Source: Natronococcus jeotgali DSM 18795 (GTDB lineage Archaea > Halobacteriota > Halobacteria > Halobacteriales > Natrialbaceae). Taken from it: DNA of 33,823 nt. Shown here piece after piece: positions 1 through 6,908 of the stretch. The stretch covers positions 1-33,823 of the forward strand of contig NZ_AOIA01000148.1 in assembly GCF_000337695.1 (NCBI RefSeq), given 5' to 3'. The notes beneath the pieces were generated by a model. The model saw only the letters and a list, made by a program, of their open reading frames with translations. It searched no databases and was not told the DNA's origin. The position numbers and the translations under genes are program-made. Numbering within the stretch: position 1 is the first letter of the stretch; each line of letters opens with the position of its first letter.

Positions 1-32
1 TTATCACCACGATCATGGAGGCAGCACGATGA
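1..32 (+). CDS. C-terminal tail of an upstream gene (partial)
   Basis: The frame starting at base 3 reads ITTIMEAAR and stops at TGA 30-32. That stop overlaps the ATG of the next gene (ATGA, 29-32), so a coupled upstream gene is likely. DUF35 OB-fold proteins in archaea usually follow a thiolase-like gene, so a thiolase end is the natural guess. Ten codons are too few to identify it. Confidence 0.45.
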   Translation, partial: ITTIMEAAR

Positions 33-436
33 CGATGGAAGCGACCCGATACGACGACGGCACGATCAGCTACCCCGGCCACCCGCGCAGCCGAAACGGC
101 GCGGAACCGGTCGGAACGATCGATCTGAGCGAGTACACCGCCGAAGTCGTCACGTGGACGACCAGCACCGCGACCCCGCCGGGCGTCCGCGAACCCAACC
201 ACCTCGCGATCGTCGAGTTCGACGTCGCCGACGCCCTCGAGACCTCGGAACGCGAGGGCGTCGGAGACGAGGACGCCGAAACGTCGGTTCGGGCGCTCGT
301 TCAACTGACGGACGGCGACGTCGAGACCGGCGACGAAGTCGAACCCGTCTACACGGAGGAGCTGCGCGAACCCGGCGCGGGCATCAGGGAACCCGCCAGC
401 CAGGACTGGGACGGCTACCGGTTCGAACCGGTCTGA
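29..436 (+). CDS. DUF35 OB-fold protein, thiolase-partner type
   Basis: A 135-aa acidic protein. The core from about residue 28 (GTIDLSEYTAEVVTWTTS, then a PPGVREP turn and LAIVEFDV) resembles the OB-fold half of the DUF35 family. Those proteins act as subunits or partners of acetyl-CoA acetyltransferase and HMG-CoA synthase, where they help channel the intermediate. The usual N-terminal rubredoxin-like zinc ribbon is absent: there is no cysteine in the protein. The start is ATG 29 with GGAGG at 17-21, and it overlaps the stop of the preceding gene by 4 nt, so it is translationally coupled. The family call is from sequence feel, not from a search. The 3' end overlaps the convergent gene by 22 nt. 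Confidence 0.65.
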   Translation: MTMEATRYDDGTISYPGHPRSRNGAEPVGTIDLSEYTAEVVTWTTSTATPPGVREPNHLAIVEFDVADALETSEREGVGDEDAETSVRALVQLTDGDVETGDEVEPVYTEELREPGAGIREPASQDWDGYRFEPV

Positions 437-1140
437 GGACCGTCGTCGCCGGAGTCGTCGGTTCCCTCGCCGGCTGCGTCGTCCCCGTCTCCGTCCCCGT
501 CGCTCTCGTGTCCTTCCGAATACCGATCCTTGAGCGTCTCGAGCTCCGCGTCGACGTCGACGCTCGAGTCCGGCTCGTCGTCAGCCTCCGCGTCGTCGTC
601 CGATTCGGTTTCGTCGGGCTGATCGATATCGATCCGTATCGGCCCGTCCGCCGCGCTTTCGCGTTGTCCGTCGATTGCGTCTCGCAATCGGCCGTCGACC
701 TCGTCGCGGAGTTCGCGGGCCTCGGTGAGGAGCTCTCGAGCGTCCTCGTCGGCGGGCAGCGAGCCGTCGGAGGCCGCCCGCTGGAGCTCCGCCAGGACGG
801 TATCGAGCTGCGAGAGCGTCGTTCGCCGGACCTCGCTCGCGCGCGACCGGGCGCGATCGCCCTCCTCGCCGACCCGATCGCGCACCTCCCGTTCCGTGCG
901 GACGATCTCGAGGCCCCGCTGGAGGGCCTCGAGGGTGCGGACGCTGGACTCCAGCGTCGCCAGCAGCGCCGGGATCGCGACCTCGTCTGCGACCCGGAGT
1001 AGCTCGCGGGGGGTCGGCGGTCGCGGCGCCGGAAACCGACGGTCCCGACGGGACGAGCCCTCGAGTTCCGTCCGTAGCTCCTCGATCGTTCGCGCGAGCT
1101 CGCGGATCGCCGCGGCGAGTTCCTCGTCGGAGTCGACCAT
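415..1140 (-). CDS. Haloarchaeal coiled-coil protein of unknown function
   Basis: A 241-aa, very acidic protein. Residues about 1-30 form a charged helix (ELAAAIRELARTIEELRTEL). A Pro/Arg-rich linker follows, then a helical core to about residue 165 with heptad-like Leu spacing, then a disordered tail of Asp/Glu/Ser/Gly. No signal peptide, transmembrane segment or cysteine is visible. The pattern resembles conserved haloarchaeal hypothetical proteins; no function can be inferred. The start ATG 1140 is the first one that leaves the coiled-coil N-terminus intact. The gene converges on the DUF35 gene and its last 22 nt overlap it. The DNA encodes open frames on both strands here, but only this frame has a sensible haloarchaeal amino-acid composition. 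Confidence 0.7.
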   Translation of the reverse strand: MVDSDEELAAAIRELARTIEELRTELEGSSRRDRRFPAPRPPTPRELLRVADEVAIPALLATLESSVRTLEALQRGLEIVRTEREVRDRVGEEGDRARSRASEVRRTTLSQLDTVLAELQRAASDGSLPADEDARELLTEARELRDEVDGRLRDAIDGQRESAADGPIRIDIDQPDETESDDDAEADDEPDSSVDVDAELETLKDRYSEGHESDGDGDGDDAAGEGTDDSGDDGPQTGSNR

Positions 1141-1240
1141 ACCCCTCCTACGCGGGCCGGAACCAAAAGCCGGGCGTTCGAACCGCCGTTCGTCCGCGCG
1201 GAACCAAGCGCTTTTGCCCGGCTGGCGCCCCTACACTGGT

Positions 1241-1993
1241 GTGCGAATCGAGAACAGCTTCATCCCCGTTCGCGGCGTCGGCGAAGCGACCGAGCGCCGC
1301 CTCTGGGAGAACGGTATGACCCACTGGAACGAGTTCGACGGCGGCGTCGTCGGCGACACGCTCGCGGATCGGATCGAGCGGTTCATCGACGAGGGGCGGG
1401 ATCACCTCGAGCGCGGCGACATCTCGACGTTCGCCGAGGCGCTCCCGGCCGCGAGCCGGTGGCGCCTCTACGAGAACGTCCGCGAGGAGACGGCCTTTCT
1501 GGACATCGAGACGACCGGGTTAGACGCCGCCACGAACGACGTGACGACGGTGTCGGTCCACCGCGGCGGCGAGACCGAGACGCTCGTTCGGGGACGCGAC
1601 CTGACCGCCCGGCGGCTTCGCGAGGAGCTCGCGCAGTCGTCCCTGCTGGTCACGTTCAACGGCAAGCGCTTCGACGTACCCTTCCTCGAGACCTGTTACG
1701 ACCTCGACGTGACGACGCCTCACGTCGATCTCATGTACCCCTGCAAGAAGGTCGGGCTCGACGGCGGGCTGAAGGCGATCGAGCGCGAGCTGGGAATCGG
1801 CCGCGAGATGCCCGATCTCAGCGGTCGCGACGCCGTTCGGCTCTGGCGGGAGTACGAGCGCGGCGACGACGCCGCCCTCGAGCGACTCGTCGAGTACAAC
1901 CGTGCGGATACGGAGAACATGAAACCGCTGCTGGAGCTCGTCGCGGACCGCCTCCACGAGTCGGTCTTCGAGGCGGTGTGTTCGGACGGGTGA
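1241..1993 (+). CDS. DnaQ-like 3'-5' exonuclease domain protein (YprB/RNase H-like)
   Basis: A 250-aa protein. The exonuclease motifs are visible: ExoI FLDIETTG (Asp88, Glu90), ExoII FNGKRFDVPFLE (Asp125), and ExoIII YNRAD (Tyr219, Asp223). Together they give the four acidic metal ligands of the DEDDy type. The YprB-like family (RNase_H_2) matches best; it is a predicted single-strand or repair exonuclease of unknown substrate. The N-terminal 30 residues (VRGVGEATERRLWENG) look like a helix-hairpin-helix DNA-binding unit. I chose GTG 1241, just before RIENSFIPVRGVG, because upstream residues in this frame are low-complexity Ser/Arg shadow of the opposite gene. It stands alone and is divergent from the coiled-coil gene. 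Confidence 0.8.
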   Translation: MRIENSFIPVRGVGEATERRLWENGMTHWNEFDGGVVGDTLADRIERFIDEGRDHLERGDISTFAEALPAASRWRLYENVREETAFLDIETTGLDAATNDVTTVSVHRGGETETLVRGRDLTARRLREELAQSSLLVTFNGKRFDVPFLETCYDLDVTTPHVDLMYPCKKVGLDGGLKAIERELGIGREMPDLSGRDAVRLWREYERGDDAALERLVEYNRADTENMKPLLELVADRLHESVFEAVCSDG

Positions 1994-2064
1994 TCCGTTC
2001 CCGCGGCCAGCGCCGCCGCTTCCCGTCGACTGGCACGCGAGAAGATCACACGGGTCCGTTCGGG

Positions 2065-2358
2065 CTACTCGCTCGTTCGCTCGAGCTCCGAGACGTCGAC
2101 GTCGCCGCCGCTGGTAACGGTCACGCGGTACCCGCAGTAGGCGAACTCGACGCGTCCGTCCGCTCGGGACAGCCCGTTTTCTCGGGGAGCGAACAGCGAG
2201 TCGAGCGCCTCGGGATTGATGACGTCGTAGAGGGCGTCGTACTCCGGCGGTTCGATATCGATCGGATCGACGCCCTCTCGCTCGGCGACGGCGGCGATGA
2301 CCTCGTAGCTCAACGACGTGCCGGTAGCCGCGTTCGGGCGATCGACTGAGAGTAGCAT
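2065..2358 (-). CDS. Stand-alone HalOD1 domain protein
   Basis: A 97-aa protein consisting only of the halobacterial output domain 1: SLSYEVIAAVAEREGVDP, then DALYDVINPEALDSLF, a beta hairpin with a Cys-Gly turn (FAYCGYRVTV), and a VTSGGDVDV end. HalOD1 is often fused to response regulators or bacterio-opsin activator-type proteins and is thought to be a signalling output module; its partner is unknown. The start is ATG 2358 because a TATA box on this strand (2381-2390) sits about 27 nt upstream, which makes the mRNA leaderless. An in-frame ATG at 2394 would lie upstream of that box. A second HalOD1 gene lies at 19745. Confidence 0.85.
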   Translation of the reverse strand: MLLSVDRPNAATGTSLSYEVIAAVAEREGVDPIDIEPPEYDALYDVINPEALDSLFAPRENGLSRADGRVEFAYCGYRVTVTSGGDVDVSELERTSE

Positions 2359-2380
2359 TGGCCGGAGTCTTTCTGCCGGC

Positions 2381-2390
2381 ATATATAAAT
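2381..2390 (-). promoter_or_regulatory. TATA box of the HalOD1 gene
   Basis: Minus strand reads ATTTATATAT, centred about 27 nt upstream of ATG 2358. This is the canonical archaeal box A distance for a transcript starting at the start codon. Confidence 0.75.
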
Positions 2391-2631
2391 CCACTGTCCT
2401 CTGACCGATCTCCGTGGACGCTATCGATCGTTACACCACGGATGATGCTACTATTGCCCAGATTTATGCATCGGATTCGGACCGAATTTGAGACACTCTC
2501 GTTCCCGGAGGAGTCGCCCCGGAACGGACTGATAGCTATCCGTGACGATTGTGCGACGAACACGTCGGCGACGTCGAGCCAAAAGAACGACCGTCCTCCG
2601 ATCGCGGCGACGCGAACCCCTTCGACTCGAG

Positions 2632-4128
2632 TTAGCGACGGTCGTCGACGCCCTGGGGCAGGTCGTTGCCCTGCAGGGAGACACCGCTGGAACCGCCGCG
2701 GATGTGAACGGACGTGCTGCCGTCGGCCGCGCGCGCGTACGTGTTCCGAATGTCGACGTCGCTGGCGTTGTGGACGATGATCGGGATGTGGCTCGTCTCG
2801 AACTCGCTGTCGGTGATCTCGTAGTCGCTCCCGCGAAGCTCGAGCCCGCGCCGACGACTGCCGCCGAGTTGTTCGACGGAGAGACCGTCGAACCGGCAGT
2901 TGCTGCGCTCACAGAAGATCGCCGGCTGGACGGGGGAGCCGCTGGCGTCGCCGACGACGTTTACGTCCTCGAGCACGACCTCGCCCGCGTCGTCGCCGAG
3001 GACGCGGAACGCGAAGCCGCCGCCGTCGATATCGACCTCGGAGTTCTCGAAAGTGACGTCGCCGGCGCCGTCGTCGATCCGAACGGCCGTTGACTGTCCG
3101 CCGGACTTGACGAGCGTGTTCTCGACGGTGACCGAGTCGACGCCGTCCATGATACGCATCGACTCGCCGTTCGGGTTCGGCGTGTCGACGGTGACGTTCG
3201 AGAGCGTGAAGTTCCCCTGGTCGAGACGAACCGCGTGCTGTCCCTCCGCGCCCGTCGGATTGTCGTCGACGGCGAGGATCGTCTCGGAGATCGATCCCTC
3301 GTTCCCGCTGAGGCGGACCGAGGCGGTCGCGCTGTTCTCGTACCAGCCGCCCTCGATATCGATGCGGCCGTTGCCGCCGGAGGCGTACAGGCCGTTGTCC
3401 GGGAACCCGCCGACCACGCACTCCTTAAACGTAATGTGGCCCCGGTGGTTGCCGTTGAGAATGATCCCGGTTGCACCGCGCCAGCGGCCGCCGTTGGGCG
3501 TTTCGTCGACGTGCTCCCCGCCGTCGAACGCCTGGAAGCAGTCGACGAGGCCGACGCCGTCGGAGTCGGTGATGTTGAACAGGGCCGGGCCCCAGGTTCC
3601 GCTGTCGTGAACGCCGTGGACGAAGACGTTTCGAACGACGAGTTCGTCACTCACTTCGGCGCTGATGACGCGAATCCCCGTGTTCGCGGCGGTCTGATCG
3701 ACGTCGAACCCCTCGAACCAGAGGGATTCACCCGGGGATCCGCTCGTTCCCAGACGGAACAGGCGGTACTGCGGTCCGTCGAACGAGCTGTAGCTGGCGG
3801 GGACGAGCGTCGCACCGTCACCGACGATACCGACGTTGTCAAACCCGGTAAACCGCACCTGGGAGTCCATGTAGTACTCCCCCTCCGGGAACCGCAGCAG
3901 CGTGTCGTCCGCGATGTTCTGCTGTACGACGGAGGTGATCGACTCGTTCCCGTTCGGGTCCGCACCCGCCTCGACTATATCGACGACGTTGCTGTAGTCG
4001 TCTTCGCTCGCGCTCGCGTCCGTGGACGCGGACGTCATCCCGGCGACCGAAAGCGTTCCGAGACCAGCAAGGCATCCTTTCAGATACGACCGTCTACCTG
4101 TCAGCCATCTACCAGAGTCGTTCGACAT
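2632..4128 (-). CDS. Tat-exported right-handed beta-helix protein
   Basis: A 498-aa secreted protein. Residues 11-17 (GRRSYLK) are a twin-arginine motif, followed by a hydrophobic stretch (GCLAGLGTLSVAG) and an Ala/Ser-rich cleavage region, so Tat export is predicted. The mature part starts with NVVDIVEAGADPNG, the first rung typical of pectate-lyase-like or glycan-active beta-helices. It continues as repeated short strands with N/D/G turns (VTFENSEVDIDGGGFAFRV, VVLEDVNVV, DYEITDSEF, DVDIRNTYA). No catalytic site is recognisable, so it may be a polysaccharide lyase or hydrolase, an adhesin or a surface structural protein. It is monocistronic with its own TATA box, and no polysaccharide genes lie beside it. 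Confidence 0.85.
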   Translation of the reverse strand: MSNDSGRWLTGRRSYLKGCLAGLGTLSVAGMTSASTDASASEDDYSNVVDIVEAGADPNGNESITSVVQQNIADDTLLRFPEGEYYMDSQVRFTGFDNVGIVGDGATLVPASYSSFDGPQYRLFRLGTSGSPGESLWFEGFDVDQTAANTGIRVISAEVSDELVVRNVFVHGVHDSGTWGPALFNITDSDGVGLVDCFQAFDGGEHVDETPNGGRWRGATGIILNGNHRGHITFKECVVGGFPDNGLYASGGNGRIDIEGGWYENSATASVRLSGNEGSISETILAVDDNPTGAEGQHAVRLDQGNFTLSNVTVDTPNPNGESMRIMDGVDSVTVENTLVKSGGQSTAVRIDDGAGDVTFENSEVDIDGGGFAFRVLGDDAGEVVLEDVNVVGDASGSPVQPAIFCERSNCRFDGLSVEQLGGSRRRGLELRGSDYEITDSEFETSHIPIIVHNASDVDIRNTYARAADGSTSVHIRGGSSGVSLQGNDLPQGVDDRR

Positions 4129-4153
4129 TACGACTTTCCGTAGAAACGGATCG

Positions 4154-4165
4154 GTTATACATATA
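4154..4165 (-). promoter_or_regulatory. TATA box of the beta-helix gene
   Basis: Minus strand reads TATATGTATAAC, about 27-35 nt upstream of ATG 4128. This suggests a leaderless or very short leader transcript. Confidence 0.6.
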
Positions 4166-4340
4166 CTCGAAGTAATTTGAGATGAAAGGATGTCAGTTCA
4201 CGAACGGCGCGATTCAACTGTTTTCCGGCCGAAGTGGGGGGACGTTACCCCGTACTGGCGGTTTGATTTAGCGCAGAAATAACGCCGCCACCGCCGACGA
4301 GTACCAAAATAGAACAGTTTCACGCGGACCCGCCCGTAGA

Positions 4341-4350
4341 ACTTATACGT
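4341..4350 (+). promoter_or_regulatory. Orphan TATA-like box
   Basis: ACTTATACGT is a good haloarchaeal box A. Its expected start site is about 4370. No convincing reading frame follows; an ATG at 4357 gives a 30-codon frame ending at TAG, which is not protein-like. It may drive a small RNA or be a relic. Confidence 0.35.
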
Positions 4351-4629
4351 CCCGCGATGTTGTGCTGGCTGCAACAGAACACTACGGAATTTTCACCCGG
4401 TTCAGCGGATCGATTTCGGAACTATATCCGGCTGTCGTCGAATTAGCCCGCGATGAAGCGCAACGCCGACCGGCGCATCGATCGAAACGGATCGACCCAA
4501 CCGCCGCTCGTGACAACTCGAGCCAACTGAAAGTCCGTTCCGACGGTACGACGACCGCTCCGATCCGCTCGTTTCCGGGAGCTGATCTACTACGAAAAGT
4601 GAGAGGAACGGCGATCCGCGTCCGCCTGG

Positions 4630-4652
4630 CAAGCCAGGGGTGGGATTCGAAC
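4630..4652 (-). repeat. Partial copy of the tRNA-Thr 3' end
   Basis: These 23 bases are identical to 4727-4749, which covers the discriminator, acceptor 3' strand and most of the T-arm of tRNA-Thr. The copies lie 97 bp apart in direct orientation. An inverted, degenerate T-arm follows at 4680-4690 (TTCAAACCCAC). A GTCG/CGAC hairpin region (4700-4724) comes next, before the intact tRNA. Such 3'-end duplications are typical of att sites. Here only about 75 bp separate them, so any integrated element is gone, or the repeat is of another kind. Confidence 0.8.
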
Positions 4653-4728
4653 GACGGTCACGGCGAGGCCGTTCTCTCCTTCAAACCCACGCGGCTGTCC
4701 GTCGCTCGCGAGAGTGCTCGCGACGCCA

Positions 4729-4802
4729 AGCCAGGGGTGGGATTCGAACCCACGAAGTCTCGATTACAAGTCGAGTGCATGAACCGCCCATGCTCCCCTG
4801 GC
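4729..4802 (-). tRNA. tRNA-Thr (anticodon UGU)
   Basis: The minus strand folds into a clover leaf. The 7-bp acceptor is GCCAGGG/CCCTGGC. The D-arm is GCAT/ATGC with a GGGCGGTTC loop. The anticodon stem is CTCGA/TCGAG with loop CTTGTAA, giving anticodon TGT. The T-arm is GTGGG-TTCGAAT-CCCAC. The discriminator is T and CCA is not encoded. No intron is present. Its 5' end is 11 nt from the stop codon of the upstream GNAT gene. A 9-bp inverted repeat (4793-4801 / 4803-4811) mirrors the first bases of the tRNA immediately upstream of it. Confidence 0.95.
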
Positions 4803-4813
4803 CCAGGGGAGAG

Positions 4814-5323
4814 TTACCCGTCCTCCTTTGAGTGTGTATCGTTTTCCGATCGGTCCTCGAGCGATCGTCGCATCGACACCCGGTAGGGCTCGTACTCGCG
4901 CCCTCGGTAGAACCGTCTGGCCGCCTCGTTGTCCGACAGCACCTCGAGCACGACGACCGCCGCGCCCCGATCGGCGAGGGCGTCCTCGGCGGCCTCGAGC
5001 AGCGCCGTTCCGACGCCGTACCCGCGGGCGGCGGGCTCGACGTACACGTTCGAGATCAGTCCGCGGGTCGCCTCGAGCTCGAGGGCGCCCCGCTCGAGCG
5101 AGAACGAGACGAAACCGACGATAGAGTCCTCGAAGCGGGCGACGAGTAGGCCGTCGGTGTGGAGGTGGCCGGCGAGCAGTTCCCGCATCGTCTCCCGGTT
5201 TTCCGCGGCGCGAACCGAGGAGCCGTGGGTACGCTGACCGCGAGCGAGCCGGACCCACAGCTCGGTGATCGCCGGGAGATCCGCCTGGGTCGCCGGCTCG
5301 ACGACCGGTGTCTCCGGAGGCAT
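4814..5323 (-). CDS. GNAT family N-acetyltransferase
   Basis: A 169-aa protein with the GNAT fold. The N-terminal strand-helix is VEPATQADLPAITELWVRLA, the central strands are LLVARFEDSIVGFVSFSLE, the acetyl-CoA pyrophosphate loop is RGYGVGTALLEAAEDALADRGA (an R-x-x-G-x-G motif near residue 100), and the C-terminal NEAARRFYRGREYEPYRVSM matches motif B. It transfers an acetyl group from acetyl-CoA to an amine; the substrate is unknown. A TATA-like CTCTTTTTG about 27 nt upstream of ATG 5323 supports a leaderless start. The stop codon is 11 nt upstream of tRNA-Thr on the same strand, so read-through into the tRNA is possible. Confidence 0.9.
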   Translation of the reverse strand: MPPETPVVEPATQADLPAITELWVRLARGQRTHGSSVRAAENRETMRELLAGHLHTDGLLVARFEDSIVGFVSFSLERGALELEATRGLISNVYVEPAARGYGVGTALLEAAEDALADRGAAVVVLEVLSDNEAARRFYRGREYEPYRVSMRRSLEDRSENDTHSKEDG

Positions 5324-5362
5324 TGTCGACGGGTCGGCGACAGGGTCAAAAAGAGTTTGCTA

Positions 5363-5965
5363 TCACACCGAGCGACAGTCCGAACAGACCAACCGCCCGT
5401 TGGCGTCCCACAGCGAATCCGCGAGCGAGCCACAGGCCTCACAGACCCCCTGCGTCGAGAACTCGTCGCCGCCGTTGGGCAACGGTTCGGCGTCGAGGTC
5501 CTCGCCCGGACCGGGGCTTCTGGACTGGTCGATCGGTCGGTCGGCTTCGAGTGGCGGTTCGACGGTACCGCTCGTCGCACCCTGGAAGGAGCCGGCCGCC
5601 GCGATGACGTCGCGTTGGGTGAGCACGCCGACGATCCCGTCGTCGCTTTCGACGACCAGGTTTCGAATGTTCTGCCGTCCCATCGTCGTCGCGGCGTCGG
5701 CCAGGGACCACCCCGCGCCGACGGTGATCACCGGACTGGTCATCACCTCGCCGACGGTCGTGTCGGCGGGATCGCCCTCCTCGGCGACGAGTCCGAGTAC
5801 GTCCCATTCGGTCATGATGCCGACCGGTTCCGAGCCGCGAACGACCAGGACACAGCCCGCCCGCTCCTCGCGCATCAGGCGGACGGTCTCCAGGACGGAA
5901 TCCGACTCGCTGACGCCGACGTATTCGGTCGTCAGGACCTCCCTGACGGACAGTTCCTGTTCCAT
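5363..5965 (-). CDS. Tandem CBS-domain protein with C-terminal zinc ribbon
   Basis: A 200-aa cytoplasmic protein. CBS1 is at about 7-60 (SVREVLTTEYVGVSESDSV ... VGIMTEWDVL) and CBS2 at about 72-123 (VGEVMTSPVITVGAGWSL ... VGVLTQRDVI). A Pro/Asp-rich linker follows, then a zinc ribbon with C175-x2-C178 and C194-x2-C197. CBS pairs bind adenine nucleotides and act as sensors; the ribbon suggests nucleic-acid or protein contacts. ATG 5965 is preferred over the GTG at 5977, since a T-rich TATA-like box lies about 26 nt upstream (5990-5996). The gene precedes the GNAT gene by 39 nt on the same strand. Confidence 0.85.
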   Translation of the reverse strand: MEQELSVREVLTTEYVGVSESDSVLETVRLMREERAGCVLVVRGSEPVGIMTEWDVLGLVAEEGDPADTTVGEVMTSPVITVGAGWSLADAATTMGRQNIRNLVVESDDGIVGVLTQRDVIAAAGSFQGATSGTVEPPLEADRPIDQSRSPGPGEDLDAEPLPNGGDEFSTQGVCEACGSLADSLWDANGRLVCSDCRSV

Positions 5966-6086
5966 ATGTGTACACACCCCTCGGACCGGCTAAAAACTAT
6001 CTCCGGCACGGTTAAGTGAACGCGTGACAAACGTACGTGATTCGAGAGCGGTCGTCGAGATTCGGCGAGCGAGCCCGCTCGAGCCG

Positions 6087-6848
6087 TTACCAGTCGAGCT
6101 CGACTCTGGTCCCGTTCGCTCGACAGCCCTCGAGTGCGTGTTTGGCGGCCATGCCCGCCTCGTGGGCGACGTCGCCGCGTCCGACCCCGACCTGGAGCTC
6201 GACGTCGGCCTCGTCCTCGACGTGGTGGATCGCCTCCTCGTAGGCGTCGGCCTCGAGGTCGGGACAGACGACGATGACGTTGTCGCCGCCGACGAAGAAG
6301 GCGAGGCTGTCGTGGGCCCGTCGCATGTATCGCATGAGCGAGGCGTATCCCTGTTCGATCTCGATGAACGTATCGAACGCGTTGAGCTCGTCGGTGTACT
6401 CGCCCGTCGCGTCGATGACGTCGAAGTGGGCAATCTGGACGTCGCCGTCGGTACGGTGGGCGTCGTCGATAGTTCGTCCCTCGAGACACTCTCGACGGTT
6501 CTTGTCCTGTGCGCTGCCGGCCTCCTGGAGCAGCGCGGTCGCGTCCGAGAGCGCTTGCGCCGGCGTCCGTCCGGTCGCGACGCCGAGGCTGAGCGTGACG
6601 GGATAGCGGTTGTCCACGGACTCCTGGAGCAACGCGTGGTCCTCGAGGGAGAGTCCGTTCGTGACGGCGATGATGTTGTCGAAGCGGGTGAAGAAGACGT
6701 AGCCGTCGCGGGTGCCGACGAACTGGGAGACGTCGGCGTACAGCCGCGACTGCAGCGTCTGGAGGTCCGCTTCCCGCCGCGGCTCGGGCGTTACGGTCCA
6801 CGGCCCGTAGTTGTCGATCTGGAGGAGCGTAACCTGCGTGTTCGTCAC
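6087..6848 (-). CDS. arfA: GTP cyclohydrolase III (FAPy-forming)
   Basis: A 253-aa enzyme that converts GTP to 2-amino-5-formylamino-6-ribosylamino-4-pyrimidinone phosphate (EC 3.5.4.29). This is the first step of archaeal riboflavin and F420 deazaflavin synthesis. The N-terminus VTLLQIDNYGPWTVTPEPRRE is the family signature. The two palm-like halves repeat: LLQIDNYG ... FTRFDNIIAVTNG in the first and IAHFDVIDATG ... FFVGGDNVIVVCPD in the second, with a basic KNRRE stretch between. Length is normal for the family. The start is GTG 6848, with a TATA box (ACTTATACGA on this strand, 6873-6882) about 28 nt upstream, so it is a leaderless GTG start. Confidence 0.95.
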   Translation of the reverse strand: MTNTQVTLLQIDNYGPWTVTPEPRREADLQTLQSRLYADVSQFVGTRDGYVFFTRFDNIIAVTNGLSLEDHALLQESVDNRYPVTLSLGVATGRTPAQALSDATALLQEAGSAQDKNRRECLEGRTIDDAHRTDGDVQIAHFDVIDATGEYTDELNAFDTFIEIEQGYASLMRYMRRAHDSLAFFVGGDNVIVVCPDLEADAYEEAIHHVEDEADVELQVGVGRGDVAHEAGMAAKHALEGCRANGTRVELDW

Positions 6849-6872
6849 GGTACCCGAAGGTTTCGAACGGCG

Positions 6873-6882
6873 TCGTATAAGT
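6873..6882 (-). promoter_or_regulatory. TATA box of arfA
   Basis: Minus strand ACTTATACGA is centred about 28 nt upstream of GTG 6848, which supports that start codon and a leaderless mRNA. Confidence 0.7.
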
Positions 6883-6908
6883 GGTACGTAATCCAGATCC
6901 GTGACGGC

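Larger units (their letters stand above)
4129..4728. other. 600-nt stretch without a convincing gene
   Basis: This holds the promoter of the beta-helix gene, an unassigned plus-strand TATA-like box (4341-4350), and a tRNA-Thr 3'-end copy with associated inverted repeats (4624-4728). The open frames here, for example a GTG frame at 4362 that runs through the tRNA, have no haloarchaeal protein character: too few acidic residues, and tRNA-derived GVGFEP peptides. Confidence 0.6.

Noticed and set aside
2359-2394. Longer N-terminus of the first HalOD1 protein
   Set aside because: It would start upstream of the TATA box that serves this gene.
2475-2487. ATTCGG-A-CCGAAT palindrome downstream of the beta-helix gene
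   Set aside because: Short, single and without a T-tract; could be chance.
4362-4886. 174-aa plus frame
   Set aside because: It runs antisense through tRNA-Thr and its copy and into the GNAT gene; its GVGFEP peptide is tRNA-derived.
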